From assembly GCF_014648395.1 (NCBI RefSeq), contig NZ_BMRA01000007.1:1-61943 (forward strand): a stretch of 61,943 nt of DNA, in the 5' to 3' direction. Numbering within the stretch: the stretch's first letter is position 1; every line of letters begins with the position of its first letter. This document shows, piece after piece, positions 7,188-14,844 of this stretch. The position numbers were made by a program, and so were the translations under genes. The notes beneath the pieces were generated by a model. That model had not been told where the DNA came from. It saw only the letters and a program-made list of their open reading frames with translations, and ran no database searches. Source of the stretch: Micromonospora fulviviridis (GTDB lineage: Bacteria > Actinomycetota > Actinomycetes > Mycobacteriales > Micromonosporaceae).

Positions 7188-8993
7188 TCAGGTCGGGTCG
7201 GCCACCGGGGCGGCCGGGCCGGCGGTGCCGGCGTGCGGGCCGGTCGGCGCCTTCGGCTTGGCGTCGATGCCGGCCTCGGTGCGCTGCTGCGCGGTGATCG
7301 GCGTCGGCGCGCCGGTCAGCGGGTCGAAGCCGCCGCGGGTCTTCGGGAAGGCGATGACCTCCCGGATCGAGTCCGCGCCGGCCAGCAGCATGCAGACCCG
7401 GTCCCAGCCGAAGGCGATGCCACCGTGCGGCGGGGCGCCGTACTTGAACGCCTCCAGCAGGAAGCCGAACTTGTCCTGCGCCTCCTCGGCGGTGATGCCG
7501 AGCAGGTCGAACACCCGCTGCTGCACGTCGCCGCGGTGGATACGGATCGAGCCGCCGCCGATCTCGTTGCCGTTGCAGACGATGTCGTACGCGTAGGCCA
7601 GCGCCCGGTCCGGCGCCTCCTCGAACCGGTCCACCCACTCGGAGTTCGGCGAGGTGAACGGGTGGTGCACGGCGGTCCAGCCGCCCTCGTCGGTCTTCTC
7701 GAACATCGGCGCGTCGACCACCCAGCAGAACGCCCAGGCGCTCTCGTCGACCAGCTTGGCCCGCTTGGCGATCTCGATACGGGCGGCGCCGAGCAGCTCC
7801 TGCGCCTCCCGGGCGTCGGTGCCGGCGGCGAAGAAGACGGCGTCGCCCGGCTTCGCGCCGACCGCGTCGGCCAGCCCGGCCAGGTGCGCCTCGGAGAGGT
7901 TCTTGGCCACCGGGCCGCGCGCCTCGCCGGTCTCCGCGTCGAGCACCACGTACGCCAGGCCCCGCGCGCCGCGCGCCTTGGCCCAGTCCTGCCACCCGTC
8001 CAGCTCCTTGCGGGTCTGGCTCGCGCCGCCCGGCATGACGACCGCGCCGACGTAGCCGCCCGCGTCGATCGCGCCGGCGAAGACCCGGAACTCGGTGCCG
8101 CGCAGGTAGTCGGTCAGCTCGGTCAGCTCGACGCCGTAGCGCAGGTCCGGCTTGTCGGAACCGTAGCGGGACATGGCGTCGTGCCAGGTGATCCGCGGGA
8201 TCGGCCGGGGGATCTCGTAGCCGGCCAGGTCGGACCAGAGCGCCGCGACGATGGCCTCACCCAGGTCGATCACGTCGTCCTCGGTGACGAAGGACATCTC
8301 GATGTCGAGCTGGGTGAACTCCGGCTGCCGGTCGGCGCGGAAGTCCTCGTCGCGGTAGCAGCGGGCGATCTGGTAGTAGCGCTCCATGCCCCCGACCATG
8401 AGCAGCTGCTTGAACAGCTGCGGCGACTGCGGCAGCGCGTACCAGCTGCCCGGCTGGAGGCGCACCGGGACCAGGAAGTCGCGGGCGCCCTCCGGGGTGG
8501 AGCGGGTCAGCGTCGGGGTCTCGATCTCCAGGAAGTCCCGCTCGTGCAGCACCGCGCGGGCGAGCTGGTTGGCCCGCGAGCGCAGCCGCATGGCCTTCGC
8601 CGGGCCGCCGCGGCGCAGGTCGAGGTAGCGGTACTTGAGCCGGATGTCGTCGCCGGCCTCGATCTGGTCGTCGACCGGCAGCGGCAGCGGCGCGGCCTCG
8701 GAGAGCACCTCCAGCGCGGTGGCGGTCACCTCGACCTCGCCGGTCGGCAGGTCCGGGTTCTCGTTGCCCTCGGGGCGGCGGGTGACCTCACCGGTCACCT
8801 TGACGCAGAACTCGTTGCGCAGCGCGTGCGCGTCCTCCTCGCGGAAGACCACCTGGACGACGCCGGAGGCGTCGCGCAGGTCGACGAAGATGACACCGCC
8901 GTGGTCGCGCCGGCGGGCGACCCACCCGGCGAGCGTCACCGTCGAGCCGGCGTCCGCGGCGCGCAGGCTTCCGGCATTGTGGGTACGGATCAC
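7188..8993 (-). CDS. aspS: Aspartyl-tRNA synthetase (bacterial type, with GAD insert)
   Basis: Class II synthetase charging tRNA with aspartate in the cytoplasm; 601 residues, the usual bacterial length. Residues ~15-105 are the OB-fold anticodon domain (VTLAGWVARRRDHGGVIFVDLRD). Motif 2 is seen as RCYRDEDFRADRQPEFTQLD and motif 3 as GGIAFGWDRVCMLLAG near residue 540. The GAD insert lies about 300-410. A ~25-residue Pro/Ala tail follows the catalytic core. The His-Gly-Gly in the RRRDHGG loop is the residue type seen in non-discriminating AspRS enzymes, which also make Asp-tRNA-Asn for GatCAB; this is an inference. GTG start with GAGGAG upstream. Confidence 0.96.
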   Translation of the reverse strand: MIRTHNAGSLRAADAGSTVTLAGWVARRRDHGGVIFVDLRDASGVVQVVFREEDAHALRNEFCVKVTGEVTRRPEGNENPDLPTGEVEVTATALEVLSEAAPLPLPVDDQIEAGDDIRLKYRYLDLRRGGPAKAMRLRSRANQLARAVLHERDFLEIETPTLTRSTPEGARDFLVPVRLQPGSWYALPQSPQLFKQLLMVGGMERYYQIARCYRDEDFRADRQPEFTQLDIEMSFVTEDDVIDLGEAIVAALWSDLAGYEIPRPIPRITWHDAMSRYGSDKPDLRYGVELTELTDYLRGTEFRVFAGAIDAGGYVGAVVMPGGASQTRKELDGWQDWAKARGARGLAYVVLDAETGEARGPVAKNLSEAHLAGLADAVGAKPGDAVFFAAGTDAREAQELLGAARIEIAKRAKLVDESAWAFCWVVDAPMFEKTDEGGWTAVHHPFTSPNSEWVDRFEEAPDRALAYAYDIVCNGNEIGGGSIRIHRGDVQQRVFDLLGITAEEAQDKFGFLLEAFKYGAPPHGGIAFGWDRVCMLLAGADSIREVIAFPKTRGGFDPLTGAPTPITAQQRTEAGIDAKPKAPTGPHAGTAGPAAPVADPT

Positions 8994-9139
8994 GGCTTGC
9001 GTCTCCTCATCTGGTCCACGTCTGCTCCCCGCATTCTGTCAGGGCGGGCGGGCCGGCTCCCGGGCACCCGCCGAGCCGGCCGGCCCGGGACGGAGCGAAC
9101 CCCCGGGCCCCGACCGGGCCGGACGGTTACCGTGGCCGG

Positions 9140-9853
9140 GTGCGTGCCGTACCGAGCTGGGCCGTGGCCACGGCCGCGGCGGCGCCCGTCCTGCTCGTGA
9201 CGGGCTGGACGGTGGCGGGCGCCCGGCAGCCGCCCGGCTACGACCCGGTGCGCGACACCATCAGCGAGCTGGCCGGGGAGGGCGCGACCGACTCGTGGCT
9301 GATGGCGGGCTGCCTGGCGCTGCTCGGCTGCGGCTACCTGGGCACCGCGCTGGTCCTGCACGCGGCCGGGCTGCCCAGCCGGTTCCTGCTCGCGGTCGGC
9401 GGGATGGCCACCATCGCGCTCATCGCCTTCCCCCGGCCGCAGGTCGGCGGCTCCCCGGCGCACGGGGCGGTGGCCACGGTCGCGGTGCTCGCCCTGTCGC
9501 TCTGGCCGGCCGGGTCCGCGCTGCGGCTGCCCCGGGCCGTCGGGCGTGGCGTGGCCGCGTCGCCCGCCGGCACGCCGCCGTGGGCGTTCCGCCGGCCGGT
9601 GGCGCTGGCCGTGACCGCGGTGCTGCTGGTCCTCTTCGGCTGGTTCGTCGTCGAGGTGACCGGCGGGTCGCGGACCGGGCTGGCCGAGCGGGTCGCCGCG
9701 CTGGCCGTCGCGCTCTGGCCGCTGGCCGCGGTCCTCTCCGCCCGCCGGGCGCACCGCCGCTGGTCGGCGCGGCCTCCGGCCCCGCCGGTGGCGGAGCCGC
9801 CCCGGCCGGGCGGGCCGACGGTCAGTCCGGGTCGGCCGGGAGCAGGTGGTTGA
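9140..9853 (+). CDS. DUF998-family membrane protein
   Basis: 237 residues with six hydrophobic segments. The first helix is followed by GYDPVRDTISELAGEGATDSWLM, the conserved loop of DUF998 proteins (frequently with the D-x-x-S-x-L pattern). The function of this family is unknown. The C-terminal ~40 residues are Pro-rich. A leaderless start is likely: TACCGT at 9128-9133 ends 6 bases before the GTG and no ribosome binding site is present. The 3' end overlaps the convergent MFS gene by 32 bases. Confidence 0.75.
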   Translation: MRAVPSWAVATAAAAPVLLVTGWTVAGARQPPGYDPVRDTISELAGEGATDSWLMAGCLALLGCGYLGTALVLHAAGLPSRFLLAVGGMATIALIAFPRPQVGGSPAHGAVATVAVLALSLWPAGSALRLPRAVGRGVAASPAGTPPWAFRRPVALAVTAVLLVLFGWFVVEVTGGSRTGLAERVAALAVALWPLAAVLSARRAHRRWSARPPAPPVAEPPRPGGPTVSPGRPGAGG

Positions 9854-11426
9854 CCCGTACGTCGTCCTCGGCGAGCGCCCGGGCCCGCTCCTCGACCGCC
9901 CGGTCCGCCCCGGTGAGCCGGCCGCCGTGCTGGCGCAGGTGCTCCTCCCAGGAGGGCACCTGGTAGACCTCGACGAAGCCGTGCGTCCGTTCCCCCGTCC
10001 GGAACAGCCCCCAGCGCATCGCCCCGGTCCGCCGCCGGGACCGGCCGACCGCCCGCATCGCCTCGACGAACTCGGCCTGCCGCTCGGGGTGGACGGTGTA
10101 GGAGACGGTGACCAGCACCGGGCCGCCGCGCGGGTGCGGCTCCAGCGCCAGGTGCGGCTCGGGCCAGTAGACCGCCGGGTCGCGGTCCACGCCCCGGGTC
10201 TCGCGCAGCGGCCAGAGCAGCACGCTCAGCGCACCGACCGCCATCACCACGGCGGCCACGGTGAGCGCCCCGACCAGGCCGGTGACCTCACCGAGCGCGC
10301 CCCAGGCGACCGCGCCGAGCGCCTGCCCGCCGGCGAAGACCATCTGGTAGACCGACAGGCCGCGGGCGCGTACCCAGCCGGGGAGGAAGAGCTGCATGGC
10401 GGCGTTGACGCTGGACAGCACGGTCATCCAGGCCAGCCCGGCGGGCACCAGCGCGGCCACCGCCACGGCCGGCGCCGGCACCAGCGCGAGCACCAGCAGC
10501 ACCCCGGCGAAGAGGAGGCCGGCGAGGAGCAGCAGCCGGTTGGTGGAGAGCACCCGGCGGAGCCGGGGCAGGACCAGGGCGCCGGCCACCGCGCCGACGC
10601 CGAGCGCGCCGAGCAGCACGCCGTACCCGCCGGCGCCCAGGCCGAGCCGGCGGCTGGCGACCAGCGGCAGCAGCGCCCACAGCGCGCTGCCCGGCACCAC
10701 GAACACGGCCGCCCGCAGCAGGATCCGGCGGACCACCGGGGAGTGCCGCACGTACCGGCCGCCGGCGCGCAGCGCCGCGGTGAACCGTTCCGGCTCCGGC
10801 TCGGTCTCCGGCCGCTCGGGCCGCCAGCGCAGCAGCGCCAGCGCGAAGATCGCGAACGAGACGGCGTTGACCGCGAAGACCACGGCGACACCGGCCCGCG
10901 CCACCAGCACGCCGGCCACCGCCGGCCCCACCGATCGGGCCAGGTTGACGCTGATCGAGCCGAGCGCCGCGGCGGAGACGAGCTGCGCCCGGGGCACGAG
11001 TTCGGGGATCACCGCCTGCCAGGCCGGCAGGGTGAGCGCCTGACCGACGCCGAGACCGAAGGTGAGGGTGAGCAGCAGGGCCGGCGGCATGTGGTCGGCC
11101 GCGGTCAGCGCCGTGAGCAGGACGCCGACCGCGGCCAGGAAGCACTGCACGGCGATCAGCAGCCGCCGCCGGTCGAAGGTGTCGGCGAGGGCACCGGCCG
11201 GCAGGGCCAGCAGCAGCACCGGCAGCATGCTGGCGGTCTGCACCAGCGAGACCAGGGTCGGCGCGTTCGGCCGGTCCACCAGCAGCCACTGGGCGCCGAC
11301 GGTCTGCATCCAGGTGCCGACGTTGCTGGCCAGCACCGCCAGCCACAGGCCGCGGAACACGGCGATCCGCAGCGGCGCCCAGGCGGACGCCGGCTGCGCG
11401 GTCGGGGTGGTCACGGGGGCGCTCAC
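9822..11426 (-). CDS. MFS exporter (EntS-like, MFS_3) with C-terminal ABM-like domain
   Basis: 534 residues. The first ~420 form a 12-helix major facilitator with motif A GALADTFDRRRLLIA near residue 80 and the N-terminal pattern FRGLWLAVLASNVGTWMQTVGAQWLL, typical of the EntS/MFS_3 exporter group. After residue ~430 a soluble ~100-residue tail reads VLVTVSYTVHPERQAEFVEAMRAVGRSRRRTGAMRWG, then THGFVEVYQVPSWEEHLRQH: the fold signature of antibiotic-biosynthesis-monooxygenase (ABM) domains. In this family the tail is known to occur fused; its role is unclear and may be ligand binding. GTG start with TACGTT (11434-11439, complement) 7 bases upstream, suggesting a leaderless message. Confidence 0.88.
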   Translation of the reverse strand: MSAPVTTPTAQPASAWAPLRIAVFRGLWLAVLASNVGTWMQTVGAQWLLVDRPNAPTLVSLVQTASMLPVLLLALPAGALADTFDRRRLLIAVQCFLAAVGVLLTALTAADHMPPALLLTLTFGLGVGQALTLPAWQAVIPELVPRAQLVSAAALGSISVNLARSVGPAVAGVLVARAGVAVVFAVNAVSFAIFALALLRWRPERPETEPEPERFTAALRAGGRYVRHSPVVRRILLRAAVFVVPGSALWALLPLVASRRLGLGAGGYGVLLGALGVGAVAGALVLPRLRRVLSTNRLLLLAGLLFAGVLLVLALVPAPAVAVAALVPAGLAWMTVLSSVNAAMQLFLPGWVRARGLSVYQMVFAGGQALGAVAWGALGEVTGLVGALTVAAVVMAVGALSVLLWPLRETRGVDRDPAVYWPEPHLALEPHPRGGPVLVTVSYTVHPERQAEFVEAMRAVGRSRRRTGAMRWGLFRTGERTHGFVEVYQVPSWEEHLRQHGGRLTGADRAVEERARALAEDDVRVNHLLPADPD

Positions 11427-11481
11427 CGGGCGGAACGTACCCCGACCGGCGGCGGTCAGTCCGGGGATCCACGAACGCGGA

Positions 11482-11509
11482 ACGGGCCGCCGGTTCCCCG
11501 GCGGCCCGT
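11482..11509 (-). terminator. Hairpin terminator of the serine protease gene
   Basis: A perfect 12-bp stem, ACGGGCCGCCGG (11482-11493) with CCGGCGGCCCGT (11498-11509), closed by a TTCC tetraloop. It starts 15 bases after the protease stop in the direction of transcription. There is no T-run, which is common for GC-rich actinobacterial terminators. Confidence 0.6.
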
Positions 11510-11523
11510 GCGCGTGTGGTCGA

Positions 11524-12582
11524 TCAGTAGACGCTGACGCCGTAGACGCTGAGCGCCTCGGTCACCGGCTGGAAGTAGGTGGTGCCGCCGGAGGAGCAGT
11601 TGCCGCTGCCGCCGGAGGTGAGGCCCAGCGCGGTGCTGCCGGCGAAGAGCGAGCCGCCGCTGTCACCGGGCTCGGCGCAGACGGTGGTGCGGATCAGGCC
11701 GGAGACGCTGCCCTCGGCGTAGTTCACGGTGGCGTTCAGGGCGGTCACCGAGCCGCTGCGCACGCCGGTGGTGCTGCCGGAGCGCCGGACGGTCTGGCCC
11801 ACGTACGCGTTGCCCGCGGCGGTGATGTCCTGGTAGCTGCCGTTGTAGAGGTAGACGTTGCCGGGCTGGGTGGTGGTCTGGTTGCTGTACCGCACGATGC
11901 CGTAGTCGTTGCCGGGGAAGCTGGTGCCGGCCCGGCTCCCGAGGAGGGTCGTCTGGGAGGAGTTGCTGTACCAGCTCGACGAGATGTTGGTGCAGTGCCC
12001 GGCGGTGAGGAAGTACTTCACGCCGGAGCTGCTGCGCACGTTGAAGCCGAGCGAGCAGCGCCCGCCGCCGCCGGCGTAGATGGCGTTGCCGCCGGAGATC
12101 CGGGTGCTGAGCACGCCGGACTCGGCCGCGATCCGGACCGCGCCACCGGTGCGGGCGGCGGCGGCCTTGACACGATCCAGCTTGGCGCCGGTGACGGTGC
12201 TGTCCACGGAGACGACGACCTGGTTGGTGGCCGGGTCGGTCCACCAGGCGGTGCCGGGGATCTTGGCGGAACGCTCCAGCTCGTTGGTGGCGGCCGCGAG
12301 CTTGTCGGCGCCCCGGGTGACGAGCTTCGGGGTGGCGCCGGCGGCGCGGACCTGGCGGGCGGCCGCGGCGTCGGTCACCGCGACGACCATGGTGCCGCTG
12401 CTGTCGGCGTACGCGCCGGCGGCGCGGTCACCGAGCTTCGTGGCGAGGGCGGCGGCGGCGTCGGGCGACGCGGGCGAGGCGGGGGCCGCCTGGGCGGGTG
12501 CGCCGAGCAGCGAGCCGGTGACCAGGGTGCCGGCCATGGCGACGACGGCGGCGCGGCGGAGCATTGACCTCGTGGGTCGCAT
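11524..12582 (-). CDS. Secreted S1 serine protease, streptogrisin/alpha-lytic type, with prodomain
   Basis: 352-residue preproenzyme. Residues 1-33 are a Sec-type signal peptide (basic MRPTRSMLRRAA, hydrophobic core, AQAAPA cleavage region). Residues ~40-165 form an alpha-lytic-protease-like prodomain that assists folding and is then removed. The mature chymotrypsin-fold domain carries all three catalytic residues: His in FLTAGHC, Asp in GNDYGIVRY and Ser in AEPGDSGG. Cys pairs (GGRCS...GHC; VCAEPGD...GNCSS) match the disulfides of streptogrisins. It ends AL-SVYGVSVY as in the family. Ribosome binding site GGAGG lies 7 bases before the ATG. It is expected to act outside the cell on peptide substrates. 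Confidence 0.95.
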   Translation of the reverse strand: MRPTRSMLRRAAVVAMAGTLVTGSLLGAPAQAAPASPASPDAAAALATKLGDRAAGAYADSSGTMVVAVTDAAAARQVRAAGATPKLVTRGADKLAAATNELERSAKIPGTAWWTDPATNQVVVSVDSTVTGAKLDRVKAAAARTGGAVRIAAESGVLSTRISGGNAIYAGGGGRCSLGFNVRSSSGVKYFLTAGHCTNISSSWYSNSSQTTLLGSRAGTSFPGNDYGIVRYSNQTTTQPGNVYLYNGSYQDITAAGNAYVGQTVRRSGSTTGVRSGSVTALNATVNYAEGSVSGLIRTTVCAEPGDSGGSLFAGSTALGLTSGGSGNCSSGGTTYFQPVTEALSVYGVSVY

Positions 12583-12674
12583 GTAACAACCTCCGGGTGG
12601 GGGTGACGGGCACTGTCACGCGGACGCGCCCGAGGACAGCCCGGCCGACCTGGGGAAACCGGCCGGACGACCAA

Positions 12675-12703
12675 AGTATTCACATATTTAAGATCGTAAG
12701 CAA
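12675..12703 (-). promoter_or_regulatory. Candidate promoter of the serine protease gene
   Basis: In an AT-rich island (12672-12705) unlike its surroundings, TTGCTT (12698-12703, complement) and AATACT (12675-12680, complement) are 17 bases apart, a fair sigma-70-type -35/-10 pair. It would give a leader of about 85 bases before the protease ATG. The island is also the only low-GC stretch in the 209-base gap 12583-12791. Confidence 0.4.
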
Positions 12704-12791
12704 GACGTGGCTTTGCCCGAATTCGCAGGGCCGCACGATGTAACCGCGAAGCAACATCGCGGACATCGGCTGTCAGAGCCGGCCGGGGCGC

Positions 12792-13265
12792 TCAGGAGCG
12801 GCGGCGGGCGCCCGGGCCCGGGCGCGGCACCACGTCGCGCGGGTCGGTCACCTCGTGCCCCTCGGCGCAGCGCAGCGCCACCCGGACCTCGGCGCCGCAG
12901 TCGCGGTGGGCGACGGTCAGCGGCGAGCCGTCCGGGTCGGCCAGGTAGCGGTCGCCCCAGCCGAGCACCGCCACCAGCACCGGCCAGAGGTCGAGCCCCT
13001 TGTCGGTGAGCCGGTACTCGTGCCGCAGCCGGCTGCCCGGCTCCCGGTACGGCTCCCGGCGCAGCACCCCCTGCTCGACCAGCATGGCCAGCCGGTTGGT
13101 GAGCACCTGCCGGGGGATGCCGGTACGCACGCGCATGTCGTCGAAGCGGCGCACGCCGTTGAAGACCTCGCGGAGCACGACCAGGGTCCACCGCTCACCG
13201 AGGACCTCCATGGCGCGGGCGATGGTGCAGTTCTCCACCGACCAGTCCAGTGCCGCGGGTCTCAT
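12792..13265 (-). CDS. HxlR-family winged-helix transcriptional regulator
   Basis: 157 residues. The HxlR signature runs WSVENCTIARAMEVLGERWTLVVLREVFNGVRRFDDMR (with the single Cys near the N-terminus, residue ~13), then the recognition helix GIPRQVLTNRLAMLVEQGVL and wing REPGSRLRHEYRLTDKGLDL. The C-terminal ~40 residues add a basic tail. Many HxlR proteins sense electrophiles or quinones through the conserved Cys. The ATG at 13265 is chosen because TAGCCT (13273-13278, complement) is 7 bases upstream, leaderless geometry, and the domain begins directly after. It is divergent from the thioesterase gene with palindromes between them. Confidence 0.9.
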   Translation of the reverse strand: MRPAALDWSVENCTIARAMEVLGERWTLVVLREVFNGVRRFDDMRVRTGIPRQVLTNRLAMLVEQGVLRREPYREPGSRLRHEYRLTDKGLDLWPVLVAVLGWGDRYLADPDGSPLTVAHRDCGAEVRVALRCAEGHEVTDPRDVVPRPGPGARRRS

Positions 13266-13321
13266 GCCGACCAGGCTAGGTCTGATTGACAGACTCAGCA
13301 ACGCGCTGCGAGGCTGAGTCC
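13266..13321. promoter_or_regulatory. Shared HxlR/thioesterase promoter region with two dyads
   Basis: Two inverted repeats fill the 56-base divergent gap. GTCTG-ATTGA-CAGAC is at 13280-13294, directly behind the -10 box of the HxlR gene. GACTCAGC (13292-13299) pairs with GCTGAGTC (13313-13320), a perfect 8-bp dyad ending just before the thioesterase ATG and covering its GAGG ribosome binding site. They are the obvious candidate operators for HxlR acting on both genes; the second could also fold in the mRNA. Confidence 0.55.
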
Positions 13322-13831
13322 ATGACACAGACGCAGGAGCGCACCCGTACCTTCACCTGGTCGGACCCGGTCGCCGGGGCCGCGCACATCGGCCGTCGCA
13401 GCGGCCTGGAGCTGCTCCGCGCGATGATCGCCGGGGAACTGGCCGCGCCGCCCGTCATGCACCTCATCGACATGGCCCGGATGGAGGCGGACGAGGGCCG
13501 CGTCGCGGTCGAGCTGGTGCCGCAGGAGTTCCACTACAACCCGCTGGGCACCGTCCACGGCGGGGTCCTCTCCACGCTGCTGGACACCGCCGCCGCCTGC
13601 GCCGTGCACACCACCCTGCCGGCAGGCGTCGGCTACACCTCGCTGGACCTGAACGTGAAGTTCCTCCGCCCGGTCACGGTCGCCAGCGGCACCCTGCGCT
13701 GCGAGGGCACGGTGCTCCAGAGTGGCCGCCGGACCGCCCTGGCCGAGGCGCGGCTGACCGACGCGAAGGGCCGACTGATCGCCCACGCCACGTCGAGCTG
13801 CCTGCTGTTCCCCCTGGACCAACCCGCCTGA
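13322..13831 (+). CDS. PaaI-type hotdog-fold thioesterase
   Basis: 169 residues with the single-domain hotdog fold of PaaI thioesterases. The active-site helix region reads HYNPLGTVHGGVLSTLLDTAAACAVHTTLP: the N-P-x-G-x-x-H-G-G pattern with Asp as catalytic acid. It is followed by TSLDLNVKFLRPV and the strand TALAEARLTDAKGRLIAHATSSCLL. It probably hydrolyses acyl- or aryl-CoA thioesters. The ATG at 13322 has GAGG 8 bases upstream; an upstream in-frame start would lie inside the operator. The divergent HxlR gene is its likely regulator. Confidence 0.88.
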   Translation: MTQTQERTRTFTWSDPVAGAAHIGRRSGLELLRAMIAGELAAPPVMHLIDMARMEADEGRVAVELVPQEFHYNPLGTVHGGVLSTLLDTAAACAVHTTLPAGVGYTSLDLNVKFLRPVTVASGTLRCEGTVLQSGRRTALAEARLTDAKGRLIAHATSSCLLFPLDQPA

Positions 13832-13857
13832 CCCACCCCGCCCACCCGGGCCCGCCG

Positions 13858-14793
13858 TCAGCGGGTTGCGGCCAGGCGGGCGGCGCGGGCGGCGCGCTTC
13901 TCCTCGAAGCGGGACGCCTGGGTCTCCAGCATGTCCAGGTGGGCGGCGATCTGGTCGCGGGCGGCCTCGCCGTCGGCGTTCAGGCCGGTCACCTCGAACA
14001 GGTTCCACTGGCGCAGCACCGGGACCACCACCTCGTCCCGGTGCTGGCGCAGGTCGTAGATGCCGGCCAGGGCGATCGCCACCGACTTGCGGGCGAAGCC
14101 GTCGATGCCGACGCCCGGCATCTGGAAGTCGGCCAGCACGTCGGCGACGGCCCGCATGGCCTGGCTCGGGGCCAGCTCGACGGCGGCGCCGAGCAGGTTG
14201 CGGTAGAAGACCATGTGCAGGTTCTCGTCGGCCGCCACCCGGGCCAGCAGAGCCTCGCAGGTCGGGTCGCCGGTCGCCCGGCCGGTGTTGCGGTGCGAGA
14301 TCCGGGTGGCCAGTTCCTGGAACGAGACGTACGCCAGCGAGTGCAGCACCTCGTCGTCGTGGGTGTTGACGTAGCCCGCCGACATGTGGGTCATCCGGGC
14401 CCGCTCCAGGGCCACCGGGTCGACCGCCCGGGTCACCGTCAGGTAGTCGCGGATCGCCGTGCCGTGCCGCCCCTCCTCGGCGGTCCACCGGTGCACCCAG
14501 GTCCCCCACGCGCCGTCCCGCCCGAACAGCGTCGCGATCTCGTGGTGGTACGAGGGCAGGTTGTCCTCGGTGAGCAGGTTGACGATCAGCGCGGTCCGGG
14601 CCACCTCGGGCAGGGTCGAGTCGCCCTCGGCCCAGGGCTCACCACCGAGCGGGCCGTCGAAGGTCCGCCCCTCGCTCCACGGCACGTACTCGTGCGGGAA
14701 CCACTCCTTGGCCAGCGACAGGTGCCGGTCGAGGTTCTTCTCGACCACGGGTTCGAGCTCGCGGAGCAGAGCGGTCTGGCTGAGCACGGTCAC
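13858..14793 (-). CDS. Acyl-ACP desaturase-like ferritin-fold di-iron enzyme
   Basis: 311 residues resembling the actinobacterial DesA (FA_desaturase_2) group, soluble di-iron enzymes that introduce double bonds into acyl-ACP. Both carboxylate/His iron-binding motifs are visible: TAEEGRHGTAIRDYL (E-E-x-x-H) near residue 105 and ADENLHMVFYRN (D-E-x-x-H) near residue 190, with further acidic residues LTEDNLPSYHHE and SFQELATRISHRN in helices 1 and 3. Expected partners are ferredoxin and acyl carrier protein. The GTG at 14793 has AGGGAG 6 bases upstream; the frame is open further but lacks a better start. A perfect palindrome immediately upstream overlaps the ribosome binding site. Confidence 0.88.
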   Translation of the reverse strand: MTVLSQTALLRELEPVVEKNLDRHLSLAKEWFPHEYVPWSEGRTFDGPLGGEPWAEGDSTLPEVARTALIVNLLTEDNLPSYHHEIATLFGRDGAWGTWVHRWTAEEGRHGTAIRDYLTVTRAVDPVALERARMTHMSAGYVNTHDDEVLHSLAYVSFQELATRISHRNTGRATGDPTCEALLARVAADENLHMVFYRNLLGAAVELAPSQAMRAVADVLADFQMPGVGIDGFARKSVAIALAGIYDLRQHRDEVVVPVLRQWNLFEVTGLNADGEAARDQIAAHLDMLETQASRFEEKRAARAARLAATR

Positions 14794-14802
14794 GACGATC
14801 TC

Positions 14803-14833
14803 CCTACGGTGGCGTAACTTACGCCACCGTAGG
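14803..14833. promoter_or_regulatory. Perfect 15-bp palindrome upstream of the desaturase gene
   Basis: CCTACGGTGGCGTAA (14803-14817), one centre base, then TTACGCCACCGTAGG (14819-14833): every position pairs. It begins ten bases before the desaturase GTG and covers the ribosome binding site. The shape is that of a TetR-family operator. Mycobacterial desaturase genes are repressed by a TetR protein (MadR) at a palindrome, so a comparable fatty-acid regulator is a reasonable guess. No tetR gene is adjacent, so the binding protein would be encoded elsewhere. It could also act as a mRNA hairpin hiding the start. Confidence 0.7.
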
Positions 14834-14844
14834 TCCAATCGTCG

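Noticed and set aside
8994..9139. A small gene or regulatory RNA between aspS and the DUF998 gene
   Set aside because: No ORF with a ribosome binding site and no stable hairpin beyond the GC-rich background; it appears to be only a divergent promoter region.
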